From positions 13,484 through 55,571 of the forward strand of contig DNJC01000009.1 of assembly GCA_003490025.1 (NCBI GenBank): a stretch of DNA of 42,088 nucleotides, written 5' to 3'. The stretch's first letter is position 1. Every line of letters begins with the position of its first letter. The notes under the pieces were generated by a model. The model had not been told where the DNA came from, ran no database searches, and saw only the letters and a program-made list of their open reading frames with translations. Of the stretch, positions 1 to 6,891 are shown piece by piece. Made by a program: the position numbers and the translations under genes. Origin of the DNA: Geobacter sp. (GTDB lineage: Bacteria; Desulfobacterota; Desulfuromonadia; Geobacterales; Geobacteraceae).

Positions 1-231
1 ATGATGACCACCATGGCCGCCCTGATGGGGACCCTCCCCATAGCCCTAGGGTTCGGCGCCGGCGCCGAGGGAAGGCGGCCGCTCGGGCTCGCCGTGGTGG
101 GTGGGCTCATGGTTTCGCAGCTCCTGACGCTCTACATCACGCCGGTGGTCTACTACTACATGGACCGCGCCGTGTTCAGGGTGAGGCTTTTGCTGGGGAA
201 GAGGGAGCCGGTCGCGCAAACGCAGGTGTGA
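1..231 (+). CDS. RND efflux permease, C-terminal fragment (cut by window edge)
   Basis: This is the last 76 residues of an inner-membrane RND (HAE1/MdtB-MdtC type) transporter; the reading frame is open at base 1, so the true start lies upstream. Visible family features are the MMTTMAALMGTLPIALGFGAG stretch, the GAEGRRPLGLAVVGGL loop and SQLLTLYITPVVYYYMDR, which correspond to the last two membrane helices of proton-driven RND pumps. The substrate cannot be inferred from this fragment. The stop is followed 18 bases later by the FliK-like gene on the same strand, so co-transcription is possible although the functions look unrelated. Confidence 0.85.
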   Translation: MMTTMAALMGTLPIALGFGAGAEGRRPLGLAVVGGLMVSQLLTLYITPVVYYYMDRAVFRVRLLLGKREPVAQTQV

Positions 232-249
232 GGCTACGGGGGTAGCGGC

Positions 250-1209
250 ATGTTCATAAACGACGAACCTCAAAAACAGGTACTGCCGATACTGGCCAAG
301 ACCGCGGTGACCCCCACCGTCGAGGCGCAGCAGCGCGCCAGTTCGCTCCTGCAGCTTAACCCCGGGCAGCAGGTGAAGGCGGAGATCATCGCCAACCTCC
401 CGAACAGCCTTTACCTCGCCCGGGTGGCGGGGGAGATGTACAAGCTGGAGATCCCGCTGAACGTGCAGCCGGGCGAAACCCTGGAGATGACCTTCCTCAC
501 CGCCGATCCGCGCATCACCTTCCAGATCCTGAAACCCGATGCCGGCTCTTCCGTGAAGCTCAGTTCCATGGGGAAGTTTCTGGCCGACGTGGTGAGAAAC
601 GCCGACTCGCCTCAACTGGTGCAGGGGCCGCTCCTCGACAACCCGGCCCAGGCCTCGGGCCAGCTGGCGGCGAGGCTCAAGACGGCGCTCACACAGTCGG
701 GGCTCTTTTACGAATCGCACCTGGCCCACTGGGCCGCCGGCGGCCTGGCGCTGCAGGAGATCCTGAAAGAGCCGCAGGGGAAACTCTCCAAGGTGTTGCG
801 GCAAGCGGAGGAGGGGAGTGACGCTGGTGACGGGGCAAATGCGGAAATAGCGGACAGCCGGACGCTTCCCTTCATCAGGGAGCAACTGCTCCTTCTGAAC
901 TCCGGTGTACACGCCTGGAGGGGAGAGGCATGGCCGGGGCAGGGGATGGAGATCACCATCAAGCAAGGGAACGACGAGCAGTGGGAACAGGGGATCGAGG
1001 CGACGCTGTCACTGGACCTGCCGCGCCTGGGCGGGGTCGAGGCGAAGCTGCGCTTCGGGGCCGAGGGGGTGAGCGTGGAGTTCGTCTGCGACAGGCCGGG
1101 CTCGTCCGAGTTGCTCAAGACGGAAAGTGCCGATCTGCGGTCGGCGCTGTTGTCGCATGGCCTGCACCTGAACAAAATGGCGGCGAGAGATGGCGAAATC
1201 ACCAAGTGA
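250..1209 (+). CDS. FliK-like flagellar hook-length control protein
   Basis: A 319-residue protein with no signal peptide. The C-terminal third (about residues 225-315) has the layout of the FliK C-terminal (Flg_hook) domain: SLDLPRLGGVEAKLRF, then VSVEFVCDRPGSSELL and DLRSALLSHGLHLN. In flagellar type III export this domain contacts FlhB to switch substrate specificity. The N-terminal half is less conserved, with an NPGQQVKAEI/LYLARVAGEMYKLEIP segment. A GGGGGT ribosome site precedes the ATG. It overlaps the following FlhB-like gene, which supports a FliK/FlhB partner pair. No other flagellar gene lies in the window, so hook-length control is inferred from domain type and neighbour. Confidence 0.7.
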   Translation: MFINDEPQKQVLPILAKTAVTPTVEAQQRASSLLQLNPGQQVKAEIIANLPNSLYLARVAGEMYKLEIPLNVQPGETLEMTFLTADPRITFQILKPDAGSSVKLSSMGKFLADVVRNADSPQLVQGPLLDNPAQASGQLAARLKTALTQSGLFYESHLAHWAAGGLALQEILKEPQGKLSKVLRQAEEGSDAGDGANAEIADSRTLPFIREQLLLLNSGVHAWRGEAWPGQGMEITIKQGNDEQWEQGIEATLSLDLPRLGGVEAKLRFGAEGVSVEFVCDRPGSSELLKTESADLRSALLSHGLHLNKMAARDGEITK

Positions 1210-1480
1210 CATGAAAAGGGCCGTAGCCATGGCCTACAGCCCCGAAGACGGCGCACCTCGTGTGATTGCCAAAGGTAGCGGCATCAACGCCGAGGCGATC
1301 ATATCGGTCGCCAACGAAAGCGGCGTGTACGTCCACCAGTCGCCCGAACTCGTCAACCTGCTGATGCAGGTCGATCTGGACAACGAAATCCCCCCCGAGC
1401 TTTACCAGGTGGTTGCCGAGCTTCTCGCCTGGCTCTACTCCCTGGATCAGAAGATGCAATCCGAACACCCGGCCCGATAA
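1190..1480 (+). CDS. Stand-alone FlhB cytoplasmic-domain protein (EscU/YscU/FlhB family)
   Basis: A 96-residue soluble protein resembling only the cytoplasmic domain of the type III export switch protein FlhB, without its four membrane helices. The pattern KRAVAMAYSPEDGAPRVIAKG, then ISVANESGVYVHQSPELVNLL and IPPELYQVVAELLAWLY, is that of the small FlhB-like proteins such as Bacillus YlqH. The usual NPTH autocleavage motif is absent: the matching region reads KGSGINAEAI. The start at 1190 overlaps the FliK-like gene by 20 bases; an in-frame ATG at 1211 is an alternative. The order fliK-like then flhB-like suggests they act together. Confidence 0.75.
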   Translation: MAKSPSDMKRAVAMAYSPEDGAPRVIAKGSGINAEAIISVANESGVYVHQSPELVNLLMQVDLDNEIPPELYQVVAELLAWLYSLDQKMQSEHPAR

Positions 1481-1529
1481 TCCACGTCGCACCCGGCCGG
1501 ACTCCGGCCCTCCATCGTCCGATCCGGCG

Positions 1530-2267
1530 CTAGTTTCCGCGCCGATACCTCAAGAAGGAAAGAGCCACGCCCCCCATCGCCACCAGGAGCAAGGATGACG
1601 GCTCCGGCACCGGGGCCGGGTTCCGGCCGTCGTCGAAAGTCACCTCGCTCATGAAGACCCAGAACATGCTTGCCGAAACCTCCCTGTCGAGCGTCACGGT
1701 CAGATCCTCGATGTCTTGAAGGTCCAGCTCGGCGAACCTTACGGCGAGGGGGCCTGTCCCCGGGGAAGGGCTGTTGACGGCGTAGGTGGAGCCGCCGATG
1801 ATGAAATTCTCCGGCGCCGCAACGCCGCCGCGGGGGTTCCCGTACCTGTCGTTGGCAGGGTCGTCCACGTAGAAGGTGATGGTGTCTATGTCGACCAGGT
1901 CGGCGAAATGGAAGGTGATGGTGGGGTCCCCCCAGGTCCAGCCGACATAGGGGCCGTCGCCCAGGAGGCTCGACTCCGTGTGCGGAAGACCATCGGCGTC
2001 GTTCCATTCCCAGCTGTGCGCCGCAATGACGCCGTCGGTCAGCTTCCCGGTCCCACCGGTCAGCGGCGCTCCATCGGCGGTCTTGTTCCCCAAACCGGTG
2101 TAGGTCGTATCCCAGTAGTTGTACTCCCCGCCGACAGATGTGCCGTATCCGTTGGGCATATCGTAGCTTGACGGCGCTATGAGCGTGGCCTGCGAGACGG
2201 CAACTCCACCCAGCAATGCGACGACAGTCAGGGTTGCAGAGATCAGATTTTTGAACGGGTATCTCAT
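1530..2267 (-). CDS. PEP-CTERM sorting-signal protein, exported
   Basis: A 245-residue secreted protein. Residues 1-28 form a signal peptide (KNLISATLTVVALLGGVAVSQA). The C-terminus carries a textbook PEP-CTERM tripartite signal: VPEPSS, the hydrophobic stretch LLLVAMGGVALSFL, and a basic tail RYRRGN. In this system exosortase cleaves the tail and the protein is displayed or released together with exopolysaccharide. The body is rich in Gly, Asp and aromatic residues and looks like a beta-sandwich (ITFHFADLVDIDTITFYVDD), but I do not recognise a specific function. GGAGAG precedes the ATG. A sigma-54-type promoter lies upstream at 2330-2345. No exosortase gene is in the window. Confidence 0.88.
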   Translation of the reverse strand: MRYPFKNLISATLTVVALLGGVAVSQATLIAPSSYDMPNGYGTSVGGEYNYWDTTYTGLGNKTADGAPLTGGTGKLTDGVIAAHSWEWNDADGLPHTESSLLGDGPYVGWTWGDPTITFHFADLVDIDTITFYVDDPANDRYGNPRGGVAAPENFIIGGSTYAVNSPSPGTGPLAVRFAELDLQDIEDLTVTLDREVSASMFWVFMSEVTFDDGRNPAPVPEPSSLLLVAMGGVALSFLRYRRGN

Positions 2268-2289
2268 GATGGCTCTCCATGCGAGATTG

Positions 2290-2306
2290 AAATCTCTTAG
2301 AGATTT
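2290..2306. repeat. Inverted repeat in the PEP-CTERM leader
   Basis: Arms AAATCTCT and AGAGATTT are separated by one base. The repeat lies between the predicted sigma-54 start point (about 2319) and the start codon, so it could be a protein-binding site or a small leader hairpin. Its function is unknown. Confidence 0.4.
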
Positions 2307-2329
2307 TGGTTCTATCCTGCAGAAAGTGC

Positions 2330-2345
2330 AGCATATTCAATGCCA
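2330..2345 (-). promoter_or_regulatory. Sigma-54 (-24/-12) promoter of the PEP-CTERM gene
   Basis: Read on the minus strand the sequence is TGGCATTGAATATGCT, with GG and GC exactly ten bases apart, close to the consensus TGGCAC-N5-TTGCW. It would start transcription about 50 bases before the ATG at 2267. PEP-CTERM genes in several lineages are known to be controlled by RpoN with the PrsK/PrsR two-component pair, so both position and sequence fit. Confidence 0.65.
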
Positions 2346-2548
2346 AAAGAGCCGGCAGGCCGTTCCATGCTCCGGCCGGGAACGTAACTCAAAGAGATTA
2401 TGCAGTAATTGCTGCAGAAGATCCCACTTGAAACAGTGACTTACACCGGCGACCTCCCGCTCTGGCCTCCCCGGTCTGTCCTTCGTGCATATGTCCATGA
2501 GTTGTTTTGGCCCGGCAATTTAATCTCTATGAAATAAAAAAACTGGGA

Positions 2549-2594
2549 GTGTAAGGGAATCCGACACGATGGGGTGTAAAGGAAATCGACACGA
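2549..2594. repeat. Two 21-bp direct repeats (GTGTAA-type), possible IS end remnant
   Basis: GTGTAAGGGAATCCGACACGA at 2549-2569 and its near copy at 2574-2594 match at 18 of 21 positions, with a 25-bp period. Closely spaced repeated termini of this kind occur at ends of IS21-like elements, but no transposase is nearby, so a solo end or a tandem protein-binding site are both possible. The rest of the 2346-2628 gap shows nothing else I can name. Confidence 0.45.
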
Positions 2595-2628
2595 ACGGGT
2601 GAAACGGCGGCTGCTCAGGGCGCGTGGT

Positions 2629-3480
2629 TCACCAGGAGAAGAACGGTTCAACCAGCAGGTAGTTGGCATCCTTGGTCGTCACCGTCTCCGAGGTGAGACC
2701 CGGTATGGGAGGAAGTACTATCTTGTAGGAAAGCTCCTTCAACTCGGCAGGGACCCCGCCATTTTCCCTGGCGTGCCCCCCTCCGGCGATGACCACCATC
2801 ACCGTATCCGGGTGGAGCTTCATGTAGTCGCTGATGCGTCTGGCCATGACCTTGTTTCTCAGCATCTGCGCCTCGCCGATGTTCCTGAAGGCGTCCCCTT
2901 GCCTGCCGTGCATCGGGTAAAACGACATCATGAACTTGAGGTACTCGTCGTTCACGGAGGCGTCTGTCCCCTCAGGGAGCTGGCGCAACTGCTCCGGCGT
3001 GAGCGAGGCGAACCCTCTTTTGGCGACGGCCGCCACCACGTCCCTGGGCGCGTTCAGTGCGACCACGGGGATCCGGTTGTCCCGGGCGTAGATGAGCAGG
3101 TCGCGGTATAGGTCCCAGGGAAGATTCCTCCAGTTCCAGGCGAACACCTTCCTGAAGGCCTCTTCCGGGACCTTTCCGGCGGTCCAGGCGTCGATGGCGC
3201 GCTGGCTGGACTCCTCGAACATCTCCATGCCGATGGCGACGGGTTTTCCCTCGGCCTTGATGGCCTTCAGGATGTCGAGCTGGAGGTCGTGATGGGCGGG
3301 GGCGTCGTGGCGCTCTCCGACGAAGACGAGGGGGGAGCCGCGCAACTCGTCTATCATGGTCTTCACGTCGACCACTTCGCGGTTCTCGACCCGCATCGCT
3401 TGGGTGATGGAACAGCCGCAGAGGAGGATGAGGAGGAGGGCGGGAACGAGCAGGGCTTTAACGAGTCTGAATATGCGCAT
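2629..3480 (-). CDS. ChaN-family lipoprotein (haem-binding uptake, Tiki superfamily)
   Basis: A 283-residue exported lipoprotein. The N-terminus RIFRLVKALLVPALLLILLCGCS is a hydrophobic signal ending in a lipobox-like LCGC. The mature part has ChaN-type features: PLVFVGERHDAPAHHDLQLDIL near the N-terminus, an IGMEMFEESSQRAIDAW motif, and VMVVIAGGGHARENGGVP near the C-terminus, with GER-H and GGGHA as the likely conserved residues. Members of this family bind haem or resemble Tiki metalloproteases; which applies here cannot be told. I chose the ATG at 3480 because it starts directly at the signal peptide; a GTG nine codons upstream is possible. It lies downstream of purM-purN but is separated from them by an inverted-repeat element. 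Confidence 0.75.
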   Translation of the reverse strand: MRIFRLVKALLVPALLLILLCGCSITQAMRVENREVVDVKTMIDELRGSPLVFVGERHDAPAHHDLQLDILKAIKAEGKPVAIGMEMFEESSQRAIDAWTAGKVPEEAFRKVFAWNWRNLPWDLYRDLLIYARDNRIPVVALNAPRDVVAAVAKRGFASLTPEQLRQLPEGTDASVNDEYLKFMMSFYPMHGRQGDAFRNIGEAQMLRNKVMARRISDYMKLHPDTVMVVIAGGGHARENGGVPAELKELSYKIVLPPIPGLTSETVTTKDANYLLVEPFFSW

Positions 3481-3495
3481 GACCTGGAACCCAAA

Positions 3496-3662
3496 ACCGT
3501 TAGCCACAGAGAAAATCTGAGAACTTCTGAGAACGGCAGAAAAGGGGAACGAAAAAAACGCAGTCGGTGACGTTATGGTAGGGGCAGAAACAGGAAGGGG
3601 AGAATGGGGTTCCCCTTCAAGCTTTTCTCAGATTCTCTCGGATTTTCTCTGTGGCAAACGGT
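3496..3662. mobile_element. MITE-like element with 38-bp terminal inverted repeats
   Basis: Bases 3496-3533 and 3625-3662 are inverted copies. Read outward to inward each begins ACCGTT(A/T)GCCACAGAGAA and continues through AATC(T/C)GAGA to CTGAGAA, with about five mismatches. The 91-bp interior has no gene. The left arm covers the alternative upstream start of the ChaN gene and the right arm ends nine bases before the purN stop. Size, lack of coding capacity and intergenic placement suit a non-autonomous transposable repeat. As RNA it would fold into a long stem that could also end purMN transcription. Confidence 0.6.
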
Positions 3663-3670
3663 CTGGCTCT

Positions 3671-4285
3671 TCAGGCGCCGATTGTCACTTTCCTGCCGTC
3701 GACTGCCAGAAGCCCCTCGGAATAAAGCCGTATCGCCTCGGGGTAGATGCGATGCTCCTCCTTCTGGATGCGGGCCGAAAGCGTCTCGTCGGTGTCTCCC
3801 TCGAGGACCGGCACGGCCGACTGCATGATGATCGGGCCGGTGTCGGTGCCGCAGTCGACGAAGTGCACGGTGCATCCGGCCACCTTGGCGCCGTACTCCA
3901 GCGCCTGGCGCTGGGCGTGCAGACCGGGGAAGGCCGGGAGCAGCGCAGGATGGATGTTCATGACCGCCATGGGGAAGGCCTCGAGAAGCACGCCGGTGAT
4001 GATACGCATGAAACCGGCCAGCACGACCAGCTCGACTTCGAACTCGCGCAGGGTCGCCACCAGCGCCTCGTCGTAGGCCTCCCGGCCGGAGTAGGCGCGA
4101 TGGTCGAGGTGCAGCGCGGGGATACCGGCTTTCCTGGCACGCTCCAGTCCGTAGGCGTCGTTCCTGTTGCTGACGACGCAGGCGACGCGCGCTTTCAGCT
4201 TTCCCGCGCTGCAGGCGTCCAGGATCGACTGCAGGTTGCTGCCGCTTCCCGAAATCAGCACCCCTATGTTGAGCTGTTTCTCCAT
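3671..4285 (-). CDS. purN: Phosphoribosylglycinamide formyltransferase
   Basis: A 204-residue enzyme of purine synthesis that transfers a formyl group from 10-formyl-tetrahydrofolate to GAR. The N-terminus IGVLISGSGSNLQSILDA is the phosphate-binding glycine-rich loop. The catalytic region MNIHPALLPAFPGLHAQ contains the conserved Asn and His, and CTVHFVDCGTDTGPII carries the catalytic Asp. Length matches the family. The ATG at 4285 begins the conserved domain directly; upstream in-frame residues would only add a low-complexity tail overlapping purM. It follows purM after 17 bases, the usual purMN arrangement. Confidence 0.96.
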   Translation of the reverse strand: MEKQLNIGVLISGSGSNLQSILDACSAGKLKARVACVVSNRNDAYGLERARKAGIPALHLDHRAYSGREAYDEALVATLREFEVELVVLAGFMRIITGVLLEAFPMAVMNIHPALLPAFPGLHAQRQALEYGAKVAGCTVHFVDCGTDTGPIIMQSAVPVLEGDTDETLSARIQKEEHRIYPEAIRLYSEGLLAVDGRKVTIGA

Positions 4286-4302
4286 GATCGCCACGGCGGG
4301 CT

Positions 4303-5349
4303 CTAGACGAGCTCCACGCACTCCTTGCCCGCTTCGCACTTCACCACTTCGCCTATCATGTACGCCGTCTCGTTGAGGCCGGTGAGCCTGATCATGATGT
4401 CGTCGGCTTCCTGGTCCGGCACCACGAGCACCATGCCGATGCCGCAGTTGAAGGTCCTGAACATCTCGGTCTCGTCGATGTTGCCGCCTTTTTGGATGAT
4501 CTTGAAGACCTCGGGAACCTCCCAGCTATCCTTCCTGATCACGGCCTTGCAGCCGTTGGGGAGGACCCTCGGGACGTTCTCGAGCAGGCCGCCGCCGGTG
4601 ATGTGGGCGAGCCCGCTGATGTTGAAGTCGCGCAGCAGGTTCATTACCGAGCGGACGTAGATGCGGGTAGGGGTGAGGAGTTCTTCGGCGACGCTCTTGC
4701 CGAGGCCGGGGATCTCGTCGTTGATGCCGAGCCCCATGTGCTCGATGATGACCTTGCGGGCCAGGGAGTAGCCGTTGCTGTGCAGGCCGGAGGAGCTGAG
4801 GCCGATCAGGCGGTTGCCGACCGTGATGGAGGAGCCGTCGATGATCTTCTCGCGCTCGACCACGCCGACCGCGAAGCCTGCCATGTCGTACTCTTCACCG
4901 GTGTAGAAACCGGGCATCTCCGCCGTCTCGCCGCCGATCAGCGCGCACCCCGCCTGGATGCACCCTTCGGAAACACCCTTTATGATCGAGGCGCCCTTGG
5001 CGGGATCCAGCTTGGCGGTGGCCAGGTAATCGAGAAAGAAGAGCGGCTCGGCGCCCTGCACGATGATGTCGTTCACGCACATTGCTACCAGGTCGATCCC
5101 TATGGTGTCATGGCGATCGGCCATGAAGGCAACTTTGAGCTTGGTGCCGACACCGTCGGTACCCGAGACAAGCACAGGATGCTTATATTTGCCCGTGTTG
5201 AGAGAGAACAGTCCGCCAAATCCACCGATGTCGGCAAGCACTTCCGCACGGGAAGTAGCCTTTACCAAAGGCTTTATCATTTTGACAAACGTGTTGCCCG
5301 CGTCTATGTCTACACCGGCGTCTTTATATGTGATTTTAGTCTCGTCCAA
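4303..5349 (-). CDS. purM: Phosphoribosylformylglycinamidine cyclo-ligase (AIR synthetase)
   Basis: A 348-residue enzyme that closes FGAM to aminoimidazole ribotide with ATP. Family blocks are clear: YKDAGVDIDAGN at the N-terminus, VSGTDGVGTKL, the GIDLVAMCVNDIIVQGAEPLFFLDY segment, ALIGGETAEMPGFY and HITGGGLLENVPR. The start is a TTG at 5349, supported by GGAGG seven bases upstream; no ATG with a ribosome site fits. A promoter lies at 5378-5406. It is the first gene of a purM-purN unit. Confidence 0.96.
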   Translation of the reverse strand: MDETKITYKDAGVDIDAGNTFVKMIKPLVKATSRAEVLADIGGFGGLFSLNTGKYKHPVLVSGTDGVGTKLKVAFMADRHDTIGIDLVAMCVNDIIVQGAEPLFFLDYLATAKLDPAKGASIIKGVSEGCIQAGCALIGGETAEMPGFYTGEEYDMAGFAVGVVEREKIIDGSSITVGNRLIGLSSSGLHSNGYSLARKVIIEHMGLGINDEIPGLGKSVAEELLTPTRIYVRSVMNLLRDFNISGLAHITGGGLLENVPRVLPNGCKAVIRKDSWEVPEVFKIIQKGGNIDETEMFRTFNCGIGMVLVVPDQEADDIMIRLTGLNETAYMIGEVVKCEAGKECVELV

Positions 5350-5377
5350 GGGTGAACCTCCGATAAATTAAAGGAGA

Positions 5378-5406
5378 AATTTAACGCATCTGTCTTCAAA
5401 AGTCAA
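5378..5406 (-). promoter_or_regulatory. Sigma-70-type promoter of purM-purN
   Basis: On the minus strand TTGACT (5406-5401) and TAAATT (5383-5378) are separated by 17 bases, about 30 bases upstream of the TTG start. No purine riboswitch or PurR-like palindrome was recognised between promoter and gene. Confidence 0.5.
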
Positions 5407-5432
5407 AGCGAAAAAAATGTTTACTTCCCCCT

Positions 5433-5912
5433 GTGGTTTGCTTAATATGCCTTGCTGTGCCTGAGCCGGGGGGAGAAATAACGCTGCGTTCCATGCGCGA
5501 AGAGGACCTCGAGTCGGTGCTTCTCATCGAGTCTTCCTCTTTTTCCCGCCCTTGGACCAGACGCCATTTCATGGACGAAATCGAGTCGCCTTTCGGCTTC
5601 CCGACGGTGGCCCTGACCCCTGACGGCCGTGTGGTCGGTTACCTCTGCCTGAAGCGGCTCCTGGACGAGGCGGAGATCCTCGACGTCGCCGTGGACGGCA
5701 ACTTTCGCGGCAGGGGGATCGGACGGATCCTGGTGCGATGGGCCGTCGACTTCTGCCGCCGACACGCGGCCATCGTTCTGCGCCTGGAGGTCCGGGTGGG
5801 GAACGACGAGGCGATCGCCCTGTACCGGCGTCTCGGCTTCCGCGAGGTCGGGCGCCGCAAGCGGTATTACGAAAACGGCGACGATGCCATCCTGATGGAA
5901 TTTTCTTACTAA
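5433..5912 (+). CDS. rimI: Ribosomal protein S18 N-terminal alanine acetyltransferase-like GNAT
   Basis: A GNAT-fold N-acetyltransferase of up to 159 residues. The acetyl-CoA binding loop is VDGNFRGRGIGRILVRWAVDFC, preceded by the AEILDVAV strand. VRVGNDEAIALYRRLGFREVGRRKRYY is the RimI-like C-terminal motif that ends in the Tyr-Tyr pair. RimI acetylates the alpha-amino group of ribosomal protein S18. The start is uncertain: GTG at 5433 is the first in frame, GTG at 5457 is also possible, and the conserved domain begins near ITLRSMREEDL. The GGGGGGAG at 5467-5474 would suit a start just downstream, but no standard codon sits at the right distance. Confidence 0.82.
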   Translation: MVCLICLAVPEPGGEITLRSMREEDLESVLLIESSSFSRPWTRRHFMDEIESPFGFPTVALTPDGRVVGYLCLKRLLDEAEILDVAVDGNFRGRGIGRILVRWAVDFCRRHAAIVLRLEVRVGNDEAIALYRRLGFREVGRRKRYYENGDDAILMEFSY

Positions 5913-6059
5913 CGTTCTACGTTCTATGTTCTATGTCCTATGTTTTACGGCCGTCCGCTATTACTTCAGGCCCTCCAGGTGGATGGCGCTCTGAAATGAG
6001 TTACAAGCCCCGATCTGCCTTCGATTTAACCTAGAACGTAGAACATAGAACGTAGAACG
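5912..6059. repeat. Heptamer repeats (ACGTTCT) in inverted arrangement
   Basis: Bases 5912-5935 contain three consecutive copies of A(C/T)GTTCT with degenerate copies after them. Bases 6032-6059 carry the same heptamers in reverse complement. About 95 bp of unrelated sequence lies between. The arms could pair into a cruciform or an RNA stem between rimI and pyrK. No function is known to me. Confidence 0.6.
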
Positions 6060-6079
6060 GATTTTCTAAGGGGAGTGCG

Positions 6080-6889
6080 ATGCAGTTTAAATCAATGGTT
6101 ATCTCGAACGTGGAGGTCTCCCCCGGCTATTTCCGGATGAGGATGACCGCCCCCCAGGAGCTGGCGACCTCCGCGCCCGGGCAGTTTGTCATGCTCAAGG
6201 TGAACGATGCGATCGATCCCCTGCTGCGGCGCCCGTTCGGCCTCTTCGACGTCGGAACCTTCTCCGCCGAGTACGCGGGATGCGGCACGCAGTGCTACTG
6301 CGAAGTCCTCTACAAGGTGGTGGGGAAGGGGACCAGGATCCTCTCGGCCTTGCACCACGGCGACCTGGTCGACCTGCTGGTCCCGCTGGGGAAGGGGTTC
6401 GACTTCGGCCCCGCGGGCGAGGAGAAGGTCCTCGTGGGAGGGGGCGTCGGCCTTGCACCCCTTTACTACCTCGCCAAGGAGCTGATCGCGCGCGGCGACA
6501 AGGTGCGCCTCTTCGCAGGCGGGAGGACCCGCGACGACATCCTCTGCATAACGGAATTCGAGAGGCTCGGCGTCGAGACCTACGTCGCCACCGACGACGG
6601 CACCCTCGGCGAGAGCGGCTTCGTGACGCAGGTGCTGGAGCGTCACCTTGGGGGCGGCATGCGCATCTTCGCCTGCGGCCCGACCCCGATGCTGAGCGCC
6701 GTCGCCAGGATGGCCCAGGGGCACGACGTGCCGTGCCAGGTCTCGATGGAGGCCTACATGGCGTGCGGCGTGGGCGCCTGCCTTGGCTGCGTCATGAAAG
6801 GCGCCAACCACACGGAGCAGACCCCCGATTACCGCTGCGTCTGCAAGGACGGTCCCGTCTTCGACAGCTTTGATCTGCAATGGAGTTAA
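6080..6889 (+). CDS. pyrK: Dihydroorotate dehydrogenase electron-transfer subunit
   Basis: A 269-residue FAD and [2Fe-2S] protein that passes electrons from PyrD to NAD+. It has the ferredoxin-reductase fold: PGQFVMLKV and LLRRPFGLFDVG for FAD, then VLVGGGVGLAPLYYLAKEL for NAD. The C-terminal iron-sulfur cluster site is CGVGACLGC (C229, C234, C237) with a fourth Cys in YRCVC (C253 or C255). AAGGGGAG precedes the ATG. pyrD follows after two bases, so together they form a type 1B dihydroorotate dehydrogenase. Confidence 0.95.
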   Translation: MQFKSMVISNVEVSPGYFRMRMTAPQELATSAPGQFVMLKVNDAIDPLLRRPFGLFDVGTFSAEYAGCGTQCYCEVLYKVVGKGTRILSALHHGDLVDLLVPLGKGFDFGPAGEEKVLVGGGVGLAPLYYLAKELIARGDKVRLFAGGRTRDDILCITEFERLGVETYVATDDGTLGESGFVTQVLERHLGGGMRIFACGPTPMLSAVARMAQGHDVPCQVSMEAYMACGVGACLGCVMKGANHTEQTPDYRCVCKDGPVFDSFDLQWS

Positions 6890-6891
6890 AC

